Source: Chlamydiia bacterium
GTDB lineage: Bacteria; Chlamydiota; Chlamydiia; Chlamydiales; Simkaniaceae
Reading direction: 5' to 3'
Assembly (NCBI GenBank): GCA_020440405.1
Contig: JAGROF010000091.1
Span: forward strand, 1 to 14,734
Length of the DNA: 14,734 nucleotides
A program made the position numbers and the translations under genes. This document shows positions 13,977 to 14,734 of this stretch, in pieces. The notes under the pieces are model-generated. The model was given only the letters and a program-made list of their open reading frames with translations, ran no database searches and was not told the origin of the DNA. How positions within the stretch are numbered: the first letter of the stretch is position 1; each line of letters opens with the position of its first letter.

Positions 13977-14734
13977 TTTGGGAATTTGATTGGTGATGGT
14001 GGGGTCGCCATCGAACTGAATCGGACCGGGATAGGCGTAGTGGTCCTCGGTTCTCCATTTGGGGCGATTGCGCGCAAAGGTTTTAAAGGGAGTCCCTTCC
14101 AGGTCAACAAGTGCTTTCCGGATCACGGGCTTTTCCTTCCCTTTGCGTATCTCGATGTTCATAAGAGAGGTAATGGGAATCCCGCACAGGTCCCACTTTT
14201 CAGGGGGGGTTGAGAGATGGCGCACGGCACTCATGTAACCGGTACGCCCATCCCTTATTAATAAGGCAGCCACATGCCCTAAGGCATAGCAGTAGGTTGC
14301 ATCAAAGTTTGTAGGAAGCCCCGCACGTCCTTCATATCCAAAGAAATGATGGACAGGGCTAAACTTCCCCTTAAAGGAGGAGCGTCTTTTCAGCTCTTCT
14401 TTGACTGTTGTACTAAAGAGAAGATCGGTCTGAATATGAGAGACCTGGACATTTCCATGGGGGTCACGGTCGAAAAGGAGCTGCTGCGCAATCTCTTTGG
14501 GGAGAAAGTCAAAGGTTGCTTTTGCCTTGGAGCTGAGAGCCTTTTCATCTTTTCCTTCAGCTAAAAGGGTGTTAAGCTCCCCGATCAGAGCTTTCATTTC
14601 AGGAATGAACTCAATTAACCCTTCGGGAATTAAAATCACTCCGTAGTCTTTCCCTTGATTGGAACGTTCTTCAATCACATCTGCAATCTCTGCGGTCACC
14701 GCTTGAAGGGTCATCTGCTTGGCTTCAACTTCTT
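13965..14734 (-). CDS. pfp: Pyrophosphate-dependent 6-phosphofructokinase, C-terminal part (runs off the window)
   Basis: This is the C-terminal 256 residues or so of diphosphate-fructose-6-phosphate 1-phosphotransferase, which phosphorylates fructose 6-phosphate with pyrophosphate in place of ATP in glycolysis. The frame is open to the window edge, with EVEAKQM at the start of the visible part, so an ATG at 14712-14714 is internal and not the start. Conserved blocks include GVILIPEGLIEFIPE, FFGYEGRAGLPTNFDATYCY, the RxL segment of SAVRHL, and PGPIQFDG near the C-terminus; these read like the plant beta subunit. Family members of this long class are about 550 residues, so roughly half lies beyond the edge. 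Chlamydiae use this type of enzyme for glycolysis. The stop TAA (13965-13967) lies within the last codons of the convergent ATPase gene. Confidence 0.95.
   Translation of the reverse strand, partial: EVEAKQMTLQAVTAEIADVIEERSNQGKDYGVILIPEGLIEFIPEMKALIGELNTLLAEGKDEKALSSKAKATFDFLPKEIAQQLLFDRDPHGNVQVSHIQTDLLFSTTVKEELKRRSSFKGKFSPVHHFFGYEGRAGLPTNFDATYCYALGHVAALLIRDGRTGYMSAVRHLSTPPEKWDLCGIPITSLMNIEIRKGKEKPVIRKALVDLEGTPFKTFARNRPKWRTEDHYAYPGPIQFDGDPTITNQIPKSLF

Noticed and set aside
14712..14714. ATG at this position as the start of the phosphofructokinase.
   Set aside because: The frame stays open to the window edge with family-typical residues upstream, and the protein would be half the normal length.

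Overview
The window most likely comes from a Chlamydiota bacterium outside the classical Chlamydia genus (an environmental or amoeba-associated lineage such as the Simkania/Parachlamydia/Waddlia group). The support is indirect: a long three-domain IspG of the type known from chlamydiae and plants, a plant-beta-subunit-like pyrophosphate-dependent phosphofructokinase, and tightly packed genes with 4-base ATGA overlaps. No rRNA, tRNA, CRISPR array or complete insertion sequence was seen.

Left end (1-1281). About 216 bases have no convincing gene. They are followed by a minus-strand pair of unrecognised genes: a 224-residue protein with one N-terminal membrane anchor and a short-repeat beta-type ectodomain, overlapping by ATGA a 92-residue soluble protein. 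A 115-base divergent spacer with two inverted repeats separates them from a plus-strand GMC-family FAD oxidoreductase (1282-2796).

Middle left (2741-5304). A minus-strand pair, ispG then an exported 267-residue protein of unknown function, again joined by an ATGA overlap. The exported protein's 3' end runs 56 bases into the GMC gene. ispG may be transcribed from a promoter placed so close to the ATG that its mRNA would be nearly leaderless.

Centre (5470-10622). A complete two-partner secretion locus: a TpsA exoprotein with a haemagglutinin-type secretion domain and a beta-helix containing a repeat of about 40 residues, then its ShlB/FhaC-type outer-membrane transporter TpsB, translationally coupled through ATGA.

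Right (10619-12648, minus strand). A compact probable operon: a NAPE-PLD-like metallo-beta-lactamase-fold hydrolase, a small methyltransferase whose motifs read like the DOT1 fold (the histone H3K79 methyltransferase family), and pterin-4a-carbinolamine dehydratase.

Right end (12649-14734). A 185-base spacer carries two related 37-bp inverted repeats with centres 52 bp apart, upstream of an AAA_14/DUF4143 ATPase gene (plus strand). Its 3' end overlaps by 12 bases the end of a minus-strand pyrophosphate-dependent phosphofructokinase gene that continues beyond the window. The parts most worth following up are the DOT1-like methyltransferase operon, the two-partner secretion pair and the twin dyads in front of the DUF4143 gene.
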